Source: Chitinophagales bacterium
GTDB lineage: Bacteria; Bacteroidota; Bacteroidia; Chitinophagales; Chitinophagaceae
Length of the DNA: 48,385 bases
NCBI GenBank assembly: GCA_015654695.1
Contig: JAATGJ010000149.1
Location: 1 to 48,385 of the forward strand
Reading direction: 5' to 3'
Positions 1 to 10,000 of the stretch are shown here, in pieces. Every line of letters starts with the position of its first letter. The stretch's first letter is position 1. Both the position numbers and the translations under genes were made by a program. The notes under the pieces are model-generated. The model saw nothing but the letters and a program-made list of their open reading frames with translations, was not told the DNA's origin and searched no databases.

Positions 1-111
1 AACCTCCATCAACATTAAAACCCGGGGTCGCAATAATAATGGTTGCTCTTTATGCAGTCGCTTGAGTTGCGCTGTTGTTTCTTTTACAATAAATGATAGT
101 GCTTTTGCCAT
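1..111 (-). CDS. Partial IS630-type transposase / HTH protein, N-terminus only
   Basis: An open frame runs from an ATG at 109-111 off the left edge, giving 37 residues that begin MAKALSFIVKETTAQLKRL. The lysine- and leucine-rich start resembles the N-terminal helix-turn-helix arm of IS630-family or orphan winged-helix proteins in Bacteroidota. That resemblance is from memory of the family; no catalytic residue lies inside the window. It could be an intact element, a remnant or a domesticated gene. The palindrome cluster immediately upstream fits a repeat-rich mobile-element boundary. Confidence 0.45.
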   Translation of the reverse strand, partial: MAKALSFIVKETTAQLKRLHKEQPLLLRPRVLMLMEV

Positions 112-160
112 AGTCCAAAGCTAAAACATATTAGACTATTTATGAAATATAAATGGTATT

Positions 161-389
161 AAGCTCCGTTAGGAGCTTTGTGTTTATAGTTATGTATTAT
201 TTAAGTAATCGCCAGGCTCCATAGGAGCCACGTAAACGAGGTGGCTCCTATGGAGCCGAAGACCTATATACCAATATTTCTATAAACACGCTGCCCCGAT
301 GGGGCAAACCTCTTACTTAAGACATTGCCCATCGGGACATCTCTCGGGTAAAAAATGCGGATGAACGTATTCATGTTCCGTAGGAACAT
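161..389. repeat. Cluster of short palindromes (REP-like)
   Basis: This gene-free stretch (112-441) holds at least four short perfect palindromes with 3-4 nt centres: AAGCTCC/GGAGCTT at 161-178, GGCTCC/GGAGCC at 215-229 and again at 243-257, TGCCCC/GGGGCA at 292-306, and ATGTTCC/GGAACAT at 373-389. The two GGCTCC units are themselves inverted, so 215-231 and 241-257 form a 17-bp perfect stem with a 9-nt loop. TTTATAG or CTATAAA motifs sit nearby. No gene is seen in this interval. Confidence 0.75.
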
Positions 390-441
390 TTGGTGCTGAA
401 TTACCGGTAAGAACCAAAGAAAGAGCCAACTTTTATTATTG

Positions 442-1635
442 TTACAGGTTTTCATAAATAACCGCTGCTCCCTGCCCAACCCCAATACACATAGTAGCCA
501 ATCCATATTTCACATCACGTCTTTTCATTTCATGTAATAGCGTGGCAGAAATACGGACACCGCTGCATCCGAGAGGATGACCAATAGCTATAGCGCCACC
601 ATTTACATTCACTTTAGTAATATCCAGTTTAAGGTCGCGGATGCAGGCAATAGATTGTGATGCAAACGCTTCGTTTAATTCAACAAGATCAAGCTGGTCT
701 GTTTTTAACCCCGCCCTCTGCAATGCTTTCTGCGTAGCTGGCACCGGACCCATTCCCATGATAGATGGATCAACACCTGCCACCGCCATTGAAACGATTT
801 TTGCCATTGGCTCCAATGCATACTTCTTTACCGCCTCTTCACTGGCTAATAACATAGCCGCCGCACCATCGTTGATACCGGAAGAATTACCAGCTGTTAC
901 AGTTCCGTCTTTTATGAAAGCAGGTCTAAGCATTGACAGTTTTTCCAGCGATGTTTCCCTGGGGTGCTCATCATTTATTACCCAGCTTATCAATCCCTTA
1001 TTGCTCATTTCAACAGCAGCGATCTCGTCCGCCCATTTATCAGCAGCTTTCGCGGCAAAATATTTTTGTTGTGATGACAACGCAAATTCATCCTGCTCTT
1101 CCCTGGAGATATTCCATTGCTTTGCTACGTTCTCCGCTGTCTCGCCCATCGTGAATGGATGATACAATGCCGATAAATTTTTATTAATAAACCGCCAGCC
1201 CATGGTGGTATCAAAAATTTCTGCCGTCCTTCCAAATGCTTCAGTGCTTTTTGCCATGACAAACGGCGCTCTTGTCATACTCTCCACACCGCCTGCAATT
1301 ATTAATTCCGCATCGCCACACATTACCTGTCTCGCCCCGTCCATTATTGCCTGTAACCCGGATGCACATAAACGATTAACTGTACTACCGGCAACCGTAA
1401 CGGGTAAACCTGCCAGTAATGCCGCCATCCTGGCCACGTTACGATTATCTTCCCCGGCCTGGTTGGCGGCGCCGGCGATCACGTCTTCAATGGCATTTAC
1501 ATCAATAGATGAATTCCTTTGCAATATGGCCTTTACTACATATGCCAGCAGATCGTCCGGGCGGATAGCGGATAATATTCCACCGTATCTACCTACCGGA
1601 GTCCGAACTGCATCTATTATATAAGTTGCGGGCAT
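442..1635 (-). CDS. Acetyl-CoA acyltransferase (thiolase, PcaF/AtoB-like)
   Basis: A 397-residue thiolase that catalyses condensation or thiolytic cleavage of acyl-CoA in the cytosol. The nucleophilic Cys90 lies in NRLCASGLQA, His353 in GHPLG and Cys383 in MCIGVGQG, so the triad is intact and the length is normal. The N-terminal RYGG...RPDDLLA signature is closest to 3-oxoadipyl-CoA thiolases (PcaF/PaaJ). No other aromatic-degradation gene is nearby, so the substrate (beta-oxidation, acetoacetyl-CoA or oxoadipyl-CoA) is undecided. It starts 53 nt after the ATPase stop on the same strand and may be co-transcribed with it. Confidence 0.93.
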   Translation of the reverse strand: MPATYIIDAVRTPVGRYGGILSAIRPDDLLAYVVKAILQRNSSIDVNAIEDVIAGAANQAGEDNRNVARMAALLAGLPVTVAGSTVNRLCASGLQAIMDGARQVMCGDAELIIAGGVESMTRAPFVMAKSTEAFGRTAEIFDTTMGWRFINKNLSALYHPFTMGETAENVAKQWNISREEQDEFALSSQQKYFAAKAADKWADEIAAVEMSNKGLISWVINDEHPRETSLEKLSMLRPAFIKDGTVTAGNSSGINDGAAAMLLASEEAVKKYALEPMAKIVSMAVAGVDPSIMGMGPVPATQKALQRAGLKTDQLDLVELNEAFASQSIACIRDLKLDITKVNVNGGAIAIGHPLGCSGVRISATLLHEMKRRDVKYGLATMCIGVGQGAAVIYENL

Positions 1636-1688
1636 AATAACCAGTTAATTGTTGTAAAAATGAATAGCGGGTATGTCAATTAAAAAAA

Positions 1689-2819
1689 TTAAACAAAGTA
1701 TCTTCTTTTTAACCACAACTCAAACATAGGATCACTGAACGCAATAGTTTTCCCATTAATATCAATAATTTCTTTATTTTCCAGCGCTTCCTTAATACGC
1801 CTGATATTACCGGAAGCGCCTATATTATAGGTTTTTAAAAACATAGCCGAAGTAAAAACCGTTTCGCCGTTACACAGCCCTTTCAGAAAATTCAACTGCA
1901 GGTTAGTAAGCTGGTCAGCTTCCTTCTGGTACAAAATTGTATATTGGTTTAGTAAATCTTCGATAGCCTCCTCAATATTTTCTTCTTTACACCTTTTTGC
2001 AGAAAAATTCCAAACAGCCTGCGCCAGTTGCTGTACAAAATAGGGATGATTTACCATCAATCTCGCTATGCGTTGCGCCAGTTCATCACTGATCTCTTTA
2101 CCGGTTGCTTTAAACCTTCCCATAATAAAAGGTATCCAGTATTTTTCTTCTATTTTCTCTAAAAATAATATTTCCCCGAATTTATAAAAGGGCATAGACG
2201 GTTTTGTAAAAAAATCCATCAGCAAATGACGTTTGCTCCCATATAACAAATAAGTGACATGGGAGTGCTTCTGCCAGTGCGCTCTTAACCTTTTTTGTAC
2301 GGCCAGCGGATCGTCAAAAAAACTGATATTCTGAAATTCATCAATACAAAGAACAATGTTCTTATTTTTCTTTTGCGCAATTTTTTCCGGGAGGTCCAGT
2401 ACCTCGGAATAATGCTTTTTCACATCGTCCCAGCTAAAGCTTATGGAAATATCTGTAGCCGGGTCAGGGTTAAAACCGAACCTCGGAATCATTTTTTTAA
2501 ATACAGCCGCGGCAAGTTTTGCGGCTTCACCCAGGCTACCGGAAGTTGCTTTAATTACCTGCCGTGAAATTTCTTCATAAAACTCCTTCTCGCTGCGGAT
2601 ATTAAAAATATCAACAAAGCAAAATACCGGAGCACCGGATTGCTTTTTGTATTTATCGGCCACCTGCTGCACCAGCGAAGATTTTCCCCAGCGCCTCGGT
2701 GAGATCAGTATCGTATTGATACGGCTATCTATCTGCTGCTTCAGCCAGTTGGTTTCTTTTACCCGGTTGGTAAAATAAAAATCTCCGGCAATCCTTCCAA
2801 AATCAAATGGCTTGTCCAT
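1689..2819 (-). CDS. AAA-type ATPase (archaeal ATPase-like, PF01637 type)
   Basis: A 376-residue protein starting MDKPFDFGR. An upstream in-frame start is possible but would read through a 15-bp tandem repeat, so the ATG at 2819 is preferred. The Walker A motif is SPRRWGKSS (Lys46), with Ser in place of the first Gly as is common in this family. Walker B is IVLCIDEF (Asp160-Glu161). The C-terminal half resembles the winged-helix region of PF01637 ATPases. The role is unknown; members are often linked to mobile or defence functions. It is divergent from rlmN. Confidence 0.85.
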   Translation of the reverse strand: MDKPFDFGRIAGDFYFTNRVKETNWLKQQIDSRINTILISPRRWGKSSLVQQVADKYKKQSGAPVFCFVDIFNIRSEKEFYEEISRQVIKATSGSLGEAAKLAAAVFKKMIPRFGFNPDPATDISISFSWDDVKKHYSEVLDLPEKIAQKKNKNIVLCIDEFQNISFFDDPLAVQKRLRAHWQKHSHVTYLLYGSKRHLLMDFFTKPSMPFYKFGEILFLEKIEEKYWIPFIMGRFKATGKEISDELAQRIARLMVNHPYFVQQLAQAVWNFSAKRCKEENIEEAIEDLLNQYTILYQKEADQLTNLQLNFLKGLCNGETVFTSAMFLKTYNIGASGNIRRIKEALENKEIIDINGKTIAFSDPMFELWLKRRYFV

Positions 2820-2850
2820 ACCCGGGATATTTTTTATCAAAAGTAAGAAA

Positions 2851-2891
2851 CATAAATGTTTCATACAAAAATGTTTCATACAAAAATGTTT
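2851..2891. repeat. 15-bp tandem direct repeat
   Basis: The unit CATACAAAAATGTTT occurs at 2862-2876 and again at 2877-2891, preceded by a shortened copy (CATAAATGTTT) at 2851-2861. It lies in the divergent intergenic space between the ATPase and rlmN, so copy-number changes could alter promoter spacing or translation from the upstream in-frame starts. Confidence 0.85.
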
Positions 2892-2932
2892 TACCGGTTG
2901 CCCCCTGCTTCCCCTGTCCATTCCGGCTTTCT

Positions 2933-2940
2933 TATCTTTG
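2933..2940 (+). promoter_or_regulatory. -7 box (TAnnTTTG) of rlmN
   Basis: TATCTTTG matches the Bacteroidota -7 consensus TAnnTTTG exactly and ends only 4 nt before the rlmN ATG at 2945. Transcription would then begin at or next to the start codon, giving a leaderless or near-leaderless mRNA. No TTG is seen at the usual -33 distance. Confidence 0.55.
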
Positions 2941-2944
2941 CTCA

Positions 2945-3991
2945 ATGCAGAAAGCGGGGACAAAAAATATCAGGCATTTATTATTGACAGAACTGGAGCA
3001 ATATTTTGAGAACATAGGTGAAAAAAAATTCCGTGCCAAACAGGTCTATGAATGGCTCTGGCAGAAACAGGCCATGAGTTTTGCTGACATGACCAACCTG
3101 AGCAAAGACCTTCGCCAGAAATTAGGTGAAGAGTTTACGCTACCCGCTTTACACATTGATGCCACGCAATATAGTTCGGATGGAACGATCAAAAGCCGTT
3201 TCAAAACATGGGATGGACATTTGGTAGAAGGAGTAATGATACCTACTGCTATGCGATATACCGCCTGTGTTTCCTCGCAGATTGGTTGTTCATTGAGTTG
3301 TAAATTTTGCGCTACCGGTTATATTGACAGAAAAAGAAACCTGGATTTTGATGAAATATATGACCAGGTGGTACTGATCAACCAGCAATCAGAAAAAGCG
3401 CATAACAAAAAACTGAGCAATATTGTCTTTATGGGCATGGGTGAACCTTTGCTCAATTATAAAAATGTATTACGATCTATTGAACGAATCACTGCGATAG
3501 ACGGGTTGGCGATGAGCCCTAAACGAATTACTGTTTCTACGGCTGGTGTTGCCAAAGGTATCCGGCAATTAGGTGATGATAAAGTGAAATTCAAACTGGC
3601 GTTATCACTTCATGCGGCCACTGATGCCAAAAGACATGAGATCATGCCGATCAACGACAGCAACAATATTAAATCATTGGTGGATGCATTGAATCATTTC
3701 TACAAACAAACAGGCAATGAAATAACGTTTGAATATATCCTCTTCAAAAACTTTAATGACTCATTGAAAGATGCAGATGAGTTAATTAAACTTTACCGCC
3801 AGGTACCCGCTGACCTCGTAAATATCATTGAATACAATCCCATAGATTTTGCCAAATACCAAAAACCCGATGAAGAAACAGTGGAAGCCTTTATTGCTTA
3901 CCTGGGAAAAAACCGGGTGAATGCAAGATTGCGCAAAAGCCGTGGCAAGGATATAGATGCAGCCTGCGGGCAATTGGCCAATAAAGATTAA
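2945..3991 (+). CDS. rlmN: 23S rRNA / tRNA adenine-C2 methyltransferase RlmN
   Basis: A 348-residue radical-SAM enzyme that methylates C2 of A2503 in 23S rRNA and A37 in some tRNAs. The cluster-binding CxxxCxxC motif is Cys115, Cys119 and Cys122 (GCSLSCKFCATG). The SAM-binding GEP motif is MGMGEPLLN. The second catalytic cysteine is Cys341 in DAACGQL, and the N-terminal helical domain contains YEWLWQK. The start MQKAGTKNIRHL fits family length; the longer open frame would translate the 15-bp repeat. Fragments related to this gene occur at 17459 and 23549. Confidence 0.96.
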   Translation: MQKAGTKNIRHLLLTELEQYFENIGEKKFRAKQVYEWLWQKQAMSFADMTNLSKDLRQKLGEEFTLPALHIDATQYSSDGTIKSRFKTWDGHLVEGVMIPTAMRYTACVSSQIGCSLSCKFCATGYIDRKRNLDFDEIYDQVVLINQQSEKAHNKKLSNIVFMGMGEPLLNYKNVLRSIERITAIDGLAMSPKRITVSTAGVAKGIRQLGDDKVKFKLALSLHAATDAKRHEIMPINDSNNIKSLVDALNHFYKQTGNEITFEYILFKNFNDSLKDADELIKLYRQVPADLVNIIEYNPIDFAKYQKPDEETVEAFIAYLGKNRVNARLRKSRGKDIDAACGQLANKD

Positions 3992-4011
3992 CTGCAGGTG
4001 CCTGTTTTTAA

Positions 4012-7000
4012 CTACCTGATTAACGTAATCGTTCCATTGCGATTCACTTTACCACAAATAGTTTCCGCCCAAACCTGGTAGATAAAAATACCAACAGGTT
4101 GTTGTACCCCTTTGTAAGTACCATCCCAGCACTTTGAAGGATCTGTCGTTGAAAAAACAATTTCGCCCCAGCGGTTATATACCTGTAACCTGAGATGTGT
4201 GACCACTCCCCACGATCTTATTCCAAAACAATCGTTTTTACCATCGCCATTGGGGGTAAAGGCATTTGGCACTAAATAACTATTGGCGATGTCGCCTGCA
4301 ATTACTTTCACCTGTACACTGTCTTCCGTTGTACACCCTTTATCAGAAGTAACCACTACACGATACCAGGTAGTGGCTGATGGAGAGGCAACAGGGTTAT
4401 AGATGGTGGGATTATTAAGACTTGTTGCCGGCGTCCATGTATATCTTACACCCCCGCTTGCCTGGAGGTCAGCTATTCCTAATATGCAGTTCACATCATT
4501 GGACTTGCTTACCGATACCGACGGAGCCGGATCTACGGCCAGGTTCACTGTACGTATCAAACTATCACAACCCGCTGCTGTTCTCGCAGTATCCCTGTAA
4601 ATACCAGCGCTGCTTATTATTAAACCCCATGGCAGGGTATAGGTTTCATCAGAACAAATAACAGCGTTGATACCGGATATTGCTGCCGCGGTGACATGCA
4701 AATTTACTGTTCTTCTTACACTGTCACACCCCGTTGTATAATGCAGGGTATCGCGGTAATTGCCTGCTGAATTTACTGCTAATCCCCATGGCAAAATATA
4801 AGTAGCTCCCTGGCATATAGTGGCATCAATAGTTATCAATGCCGCCGATTGCACTGTAAGATTCACTGTTCTTCTTATACTATCGCACCCGGTAGTATAA
4901 TGTAAAGTATCCCGGTAAATACCCGTTGCATTGACAATTGCACCCCACGGTAATGTATAGGTCTGACCGGCACATATAATTGCACTGATTGTTATAGCTG
5001 TTGGTCCCTGGACGATAAGGTTAACGGTTCTTCTCAAACTATCACACCCTGTCGGATAATGTAAAGTATCACGGTAAACTCCGGCGGTGTTTACAATGAT
5101 CCCTGATGGTAAAGTATAATTTTGACCCGCACAAATAGTAGCATTAACAGTTGTTGAAAGTGGTATTTGCACAGTAAGGTTAACGATTCTTCGCATACTG
5201 TCACAACCGGTAGTATAGCGTAAAGTATCCCTGTAAGCGCCTGTTGTATTTACAACAGTTCCCCAGGGCAATGTATAAGTTTGTCCTGTACAGATAAATG
5301 CGTTGGTTGTTACTACTGCAGGTGTTTGCACAGTGAGGGTCACCGTTCTTCTCACACTGTCACAACCCGTTGTATAGTGCAAAGTATCGCTGTAAATACC
5401 TGTTGTATTCACCACTATACCTGATGGCAATGTATAATTTTGACCGACACAAATAGTAACATTTATCGTTGTTGAAAGCGGGGATTGTACAGCAAGATTC
5501 ACTGTTCTTCTCAAACTATCGCAACCAGTAGTGTAATATAAAGTATCACGGTAAACACCGGCTGTATTTACAATGACACCAGATGGTAACATATAATTCT
5601 GACCGGCACAAATAGTAGCATTGACAGTTGCTGAAAGTGGCGTTTGCACTGTAAGGTTCACTATTCTTTGTAAGCTGTCACAACCTGTCATGTAATGCAG
5701 GGTATCCCTGTAAATCCCGGCTGTATTTACCAAAGTTCCCCAGGGCAATGTATAATTTTGTCCGGCACAGATAACTGGATTGATTGTTATGGATGCCGGG
5801 ATTTGCATTGTAAGGTTCACTATTCTTCTTAAACTATCACAACCAAAAACACTATACAATGTATCCCGGTATATACCAGTTGTATTTACAATAGTTCCCC
5901 ACGGCAATGTATAATTTTCGCCTTCACATATCACCGGGTTGATAGTTTCATCCGTAACAGCGAGTATTGTAAGATTTACTGTTCTTCTAATGCTATCACA
6001 TCCAAAAACGCTGTGCAATGTATCACGGTAAACACCCGGAATACTCACAACTGCACCCGAGGGTAAAATATAGATCTCCCCTGCACAGATAGTTGGATTG
6101 ATCGTTATGGCAACCGGTGTCTCCACTGTTAAATTCACCGTTCTTCTTATACTGTCACAACCAGTAGTATAATATAAAGTATCCTTGTAAACACCGGCAG
6201 TACTTACCACAGTTCCCCATGCTAATGTATAACTTGTTCCTTCACATATCACCGGGCTGGTAATTACTGATGAGGCCGTTTGCACGGTAAGATTCACCAT
6301 TCTTCTTATACTATCACACCCAAAAACACTATACAATGTGTCGCTGTAAACACCGCTTGTATTTACAATAGTTCCCCATGGTAATGTATAATTTGTTCCT
6401 TCACATATAACCGGGTTGACAGTTTCATCCGTCGCGGTAAGGGTTGCAAGGCTCACCGTCCTTCTTATGCTATCACATCCCGTTGTGTAACGTAAAGTAT
6501 CCCGGTAAACACCGGCCGTACTTACCACTGTTCCCCATGGTAATGTATAAGACTGACCTGCACAGATAAGCGGGTTGGTTGTTACAAATGTTGGCGCCTG
6601 TACAGTAAGATCAATTACCCGTCTCAAACTATCGCAACCCGTAGTATAGCGTAAAGTATCCCAGTAGGTACCAGTCGCGCTTACAATTGTTCCCCACGGC
6701 AGCGTATAAGTCTGACCGGCGCAGATTACCGGGGTAGCTGTTACCAATGCCGGCGTTTGCACAGTAAGGTTCACCGTTCTTCTGATACTATCACATCCAA
6801 AATCACTACGCAATGTATCCCTGTAAACACCGGTTGCATTTACGATAACTCCCCACGGTAATGTATAGCTCGCCCCGGTACAGATAAACGGGCTGATCAT
6901 TGTGTCTGTCGCCGTAAGTATAGTAAGGTTGACTGTCCTTCGTACGCTGTCACAACCGGCAACACTATGCAATGTATCCATATATATACCGGGAGTATTC

Positions 7001-10000
7001 ACTATTGCGCCCCACGGTAATGTATAGGTCTGACCCGCACAGATAGTTGGATGGGTAATTACAGTTAAAGGCGTTTCGACAGTAAGAACCACCGTTCTTC
7101 TTATACTGTCACAACCGGTGGTATAACGCAAAGTATCCCTGTAAACGCCGCTTGTATTGACAACCGTTCCCCAGGGTAATGTATAGGTCTGACCGGGACA
7201 AATTGCTGCATTAAGGTTTGCAGATGCTGTTGCCTGAACGAGAAGGTTCACTGTATTGATCAAACTATCGCATCCTCTCACACTTCGCACCGTATCGCTG
7301 TAAACACCTGTAGCATTGACTGTATTACCCGAAGGCAATAAATAAGCCTGCCCCTGGCAAATAGAAGCGCTGGCACTATTCAGCAACGGCTGAAGATTGC
7401 TGAGAACAATTGTATCCCTCATGTTGCAACTGCCAAATGATATATCCACCCAGTATAATCCTGCTGTCGTTGCATTGAATGTTGCTCCTGTCGTCCCGTT
7501 CTGCCATATATACCCGGCAGCACCCTGCGTTGTTGCATTCAAAACAATAGGCTGGCTGCCGAAACAGTCTTGCCTGTCATTGCCCAGTGGATAAGCAGCG
7601 GTGGCAACAATAAATGAATCACGGGTAGTACAGCCATTCAAAGAAATATCATCCCAGTAAATACCAGGGTTAAATACATTGATGGAAGAAGTAGTAGCGC
7701 CGGTACTCCAGTGATGAGATTCATTAAGTCCTTTTGCCGCATTCAACAACATCGCATCAGTACCGCAGATATACTTATACTGTGTAAGCGGCGATAGAGG
7801 ATCAATATTTACCCGGATAGTATCACGGGCAATACAACTATTATAAGTAACAGTTACAATATAGTTGACCTGTCCTGTTGCACTGGCTGTTATTGTCGGA
7901 CTGACTGCATTCGTATTCCACAAATAAGTCGCTCCCGCATAAGAAGTTGCATCCAGCAACACTGTTCCTCCATTACAAAGAGATATATCAGCGCCAAGAT
8001 TTACAACAGGTCTTGCAGGAATAGTGATGCTGTCATTATAAGTACTTTGTCCTCCGCAACTGTTGTTTGTCACCGTCAGCGTAATGTAATAAGCCTGGCT
8101 GGTAGAAAGTGAAGGGTAAACGAATTGAGGTGAAACAGCAGTTGATGTCTGCCCGTTATAACCAAAATTCCAGAGATAAGACACAGAAGAACCATACGTG
8201 GAATAGTTGACAAACCGTACTCCGGTACTTTGTGTACAATCAAACTGTTTTTGAAAATTGGCATTGGATAAACAGGGATTGAGAGGTGCGCAGGTATCAG
8301 CATGATGCACAGCATTCAAATGCAAATCAATGGTGCCGGTAGTATTGGCCGGGGAAAATACCTGTATCCAATAATCTCCGGGAGCCAAACATTTATAAGT
8401 ATCCTGTGTCAATGCGTCTTGTACACAGCTTCGCTCCTGCATGGCGCCACAATTACCATTCATTAAACGGTATTTGATCTGTGAAGAAGACGCATTGGTA
8501 TTTGCCGACAGATACGTTGTTACGTCTAATGTATCAGTACCCGTAATGTTTATTCTAAACCAGGATGTTTTATACTGATTGGTAATGGCTCCAGCGGGGC
8601 AGGTAAGTGTTGGATTAAATTCGCCATAATCGGTTCCGATAGTATGGCAGTTTATTAATGCCGATGTTATACTGGTGCCAGCTCCATTTAAGGTAGCAAT
8701 TACTGGTCTGCTGCAAAAATCACCTGCGTTTTCTGTAAGGGTAATCTCAGGGTATTCTTCCCCACCTGTCTCACCGCAGTTTGGCAGTATAATGTAATAG
8801 GTGCCGGGTGTAATGCATTCTGTAAAATAATAACCATTAATACCATCGTTAAGGCCCATACCTTGAATATACTGCAATCCATTGACCGTCGAATCGCCTG
8901 GAATAATTTGGCGGAATAACTGGAATCTTGAAGGCCCGATTTCATAATAGCCCCCCGTTACGTTATACATCCTGAATCTTATATTTCCAGAAACAGTAGT
9001 GGAGAATTTATACCATAAATTTTTAGTGCAATTCCCATTAGGTATTGGGTCTGTTGCGTCACTGGTGGCACAGGAAAAATTATCAGTTGTACCTGTATAA
9101 GTACCCGGCCCAAGGTTGGTGCCAATATTATTTGCCTGGTAATAGTGGTTGAATTTTGGCAAAACTGCATTGATAGAATCAAACAAAACGGAGACCTCAA
9201 CCTGGTGATTGGGATACATCCATTCGGGATTAAAAAAGTCATGGTTATGCCTGTTACTCGGAACCCTGTTTGCAACTACAATATAGTACCGCTCCGGTAT
9301 AGGCGTACAGGTCTCCCTGGAAAACGATACTTCTGTAACACCATCACAATAGCCGATATCGTTATTGGCGACAAGCTCCAGTCCTTGCGCCATCGTGGAA
9401 TCCACACCACCCAAAGCGACTATTGTATTAAAAGGCAAACTGCCATCCACATTACTCTTTAAGACATAGTAAGGGTATTGCCAGCCTTTCCCAATCGTTT
9501 TATTGTTCACCCGCACTTTCACCACACCGCCTTTATCCACCGTAAAAGTGTACCAGAGGTTTCGGGCAGGTGCCAGCGGATACGTATAGCCATCGTTAGG
9601 ATTGATGTAATTACTGGTGAACAACGGAATGTTATTACCCTGATTATAGATATTTGGCAAAACCACGGAGGCACAACCATAAGTAGGGTCGGTAGTTTGC
9701 GCCCCGGTTGTACAATAGAAAAAATCATTGCTTGCAGCCCTGCCCGGGTTCAATGGATTTATATCGGTTGGTTTGCCGTTGTACCAGCTACTATCCGGTC
9801 TTATCTGTCCGAAATCATAAGCATTATTGGCATGATCGAACCGGGAATAGCCTACCTGGTCAATATAAATTTTTGGTGTTACTGATTTGCACACTGCATC
9901 GGGTGTTGCAAAAAGCACCAGGGTATAATCTCCCGGTTGCAATTTGCAAAGTTGTAAATGGCCCAGTGACAGCAGGCAGGGTTGAATGGGCTGAGCAGTG

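Noticed and set aside
111-138. TAGTC ... GACTA pair near the transposase-like start, resembling the 23-bp operator
   Set aside because: The half-sites are separated by 18 nt, not 13, and the inner bases do not match; likely chance or a transposon end.
442-1635. Thiolase as part of an aromatic or phenylacetate degradation cluster
   Set aside because: Motifs are PcaF-like but no ring-cleavage or paa gene is nearby.
3995-4008. CAGG-TG-CCTG followed by T-run between rlmN and the giant gene as a terminator
   Set aside because: The stem is only 4 bp; too weak to list as a feature.
4540-7375. Regular 159-bp repeats as a possible CRISPR array
   Set aside because: The repeats are long, coding and in one frame, with no short repeat/unique spacer structure and no cas genes.
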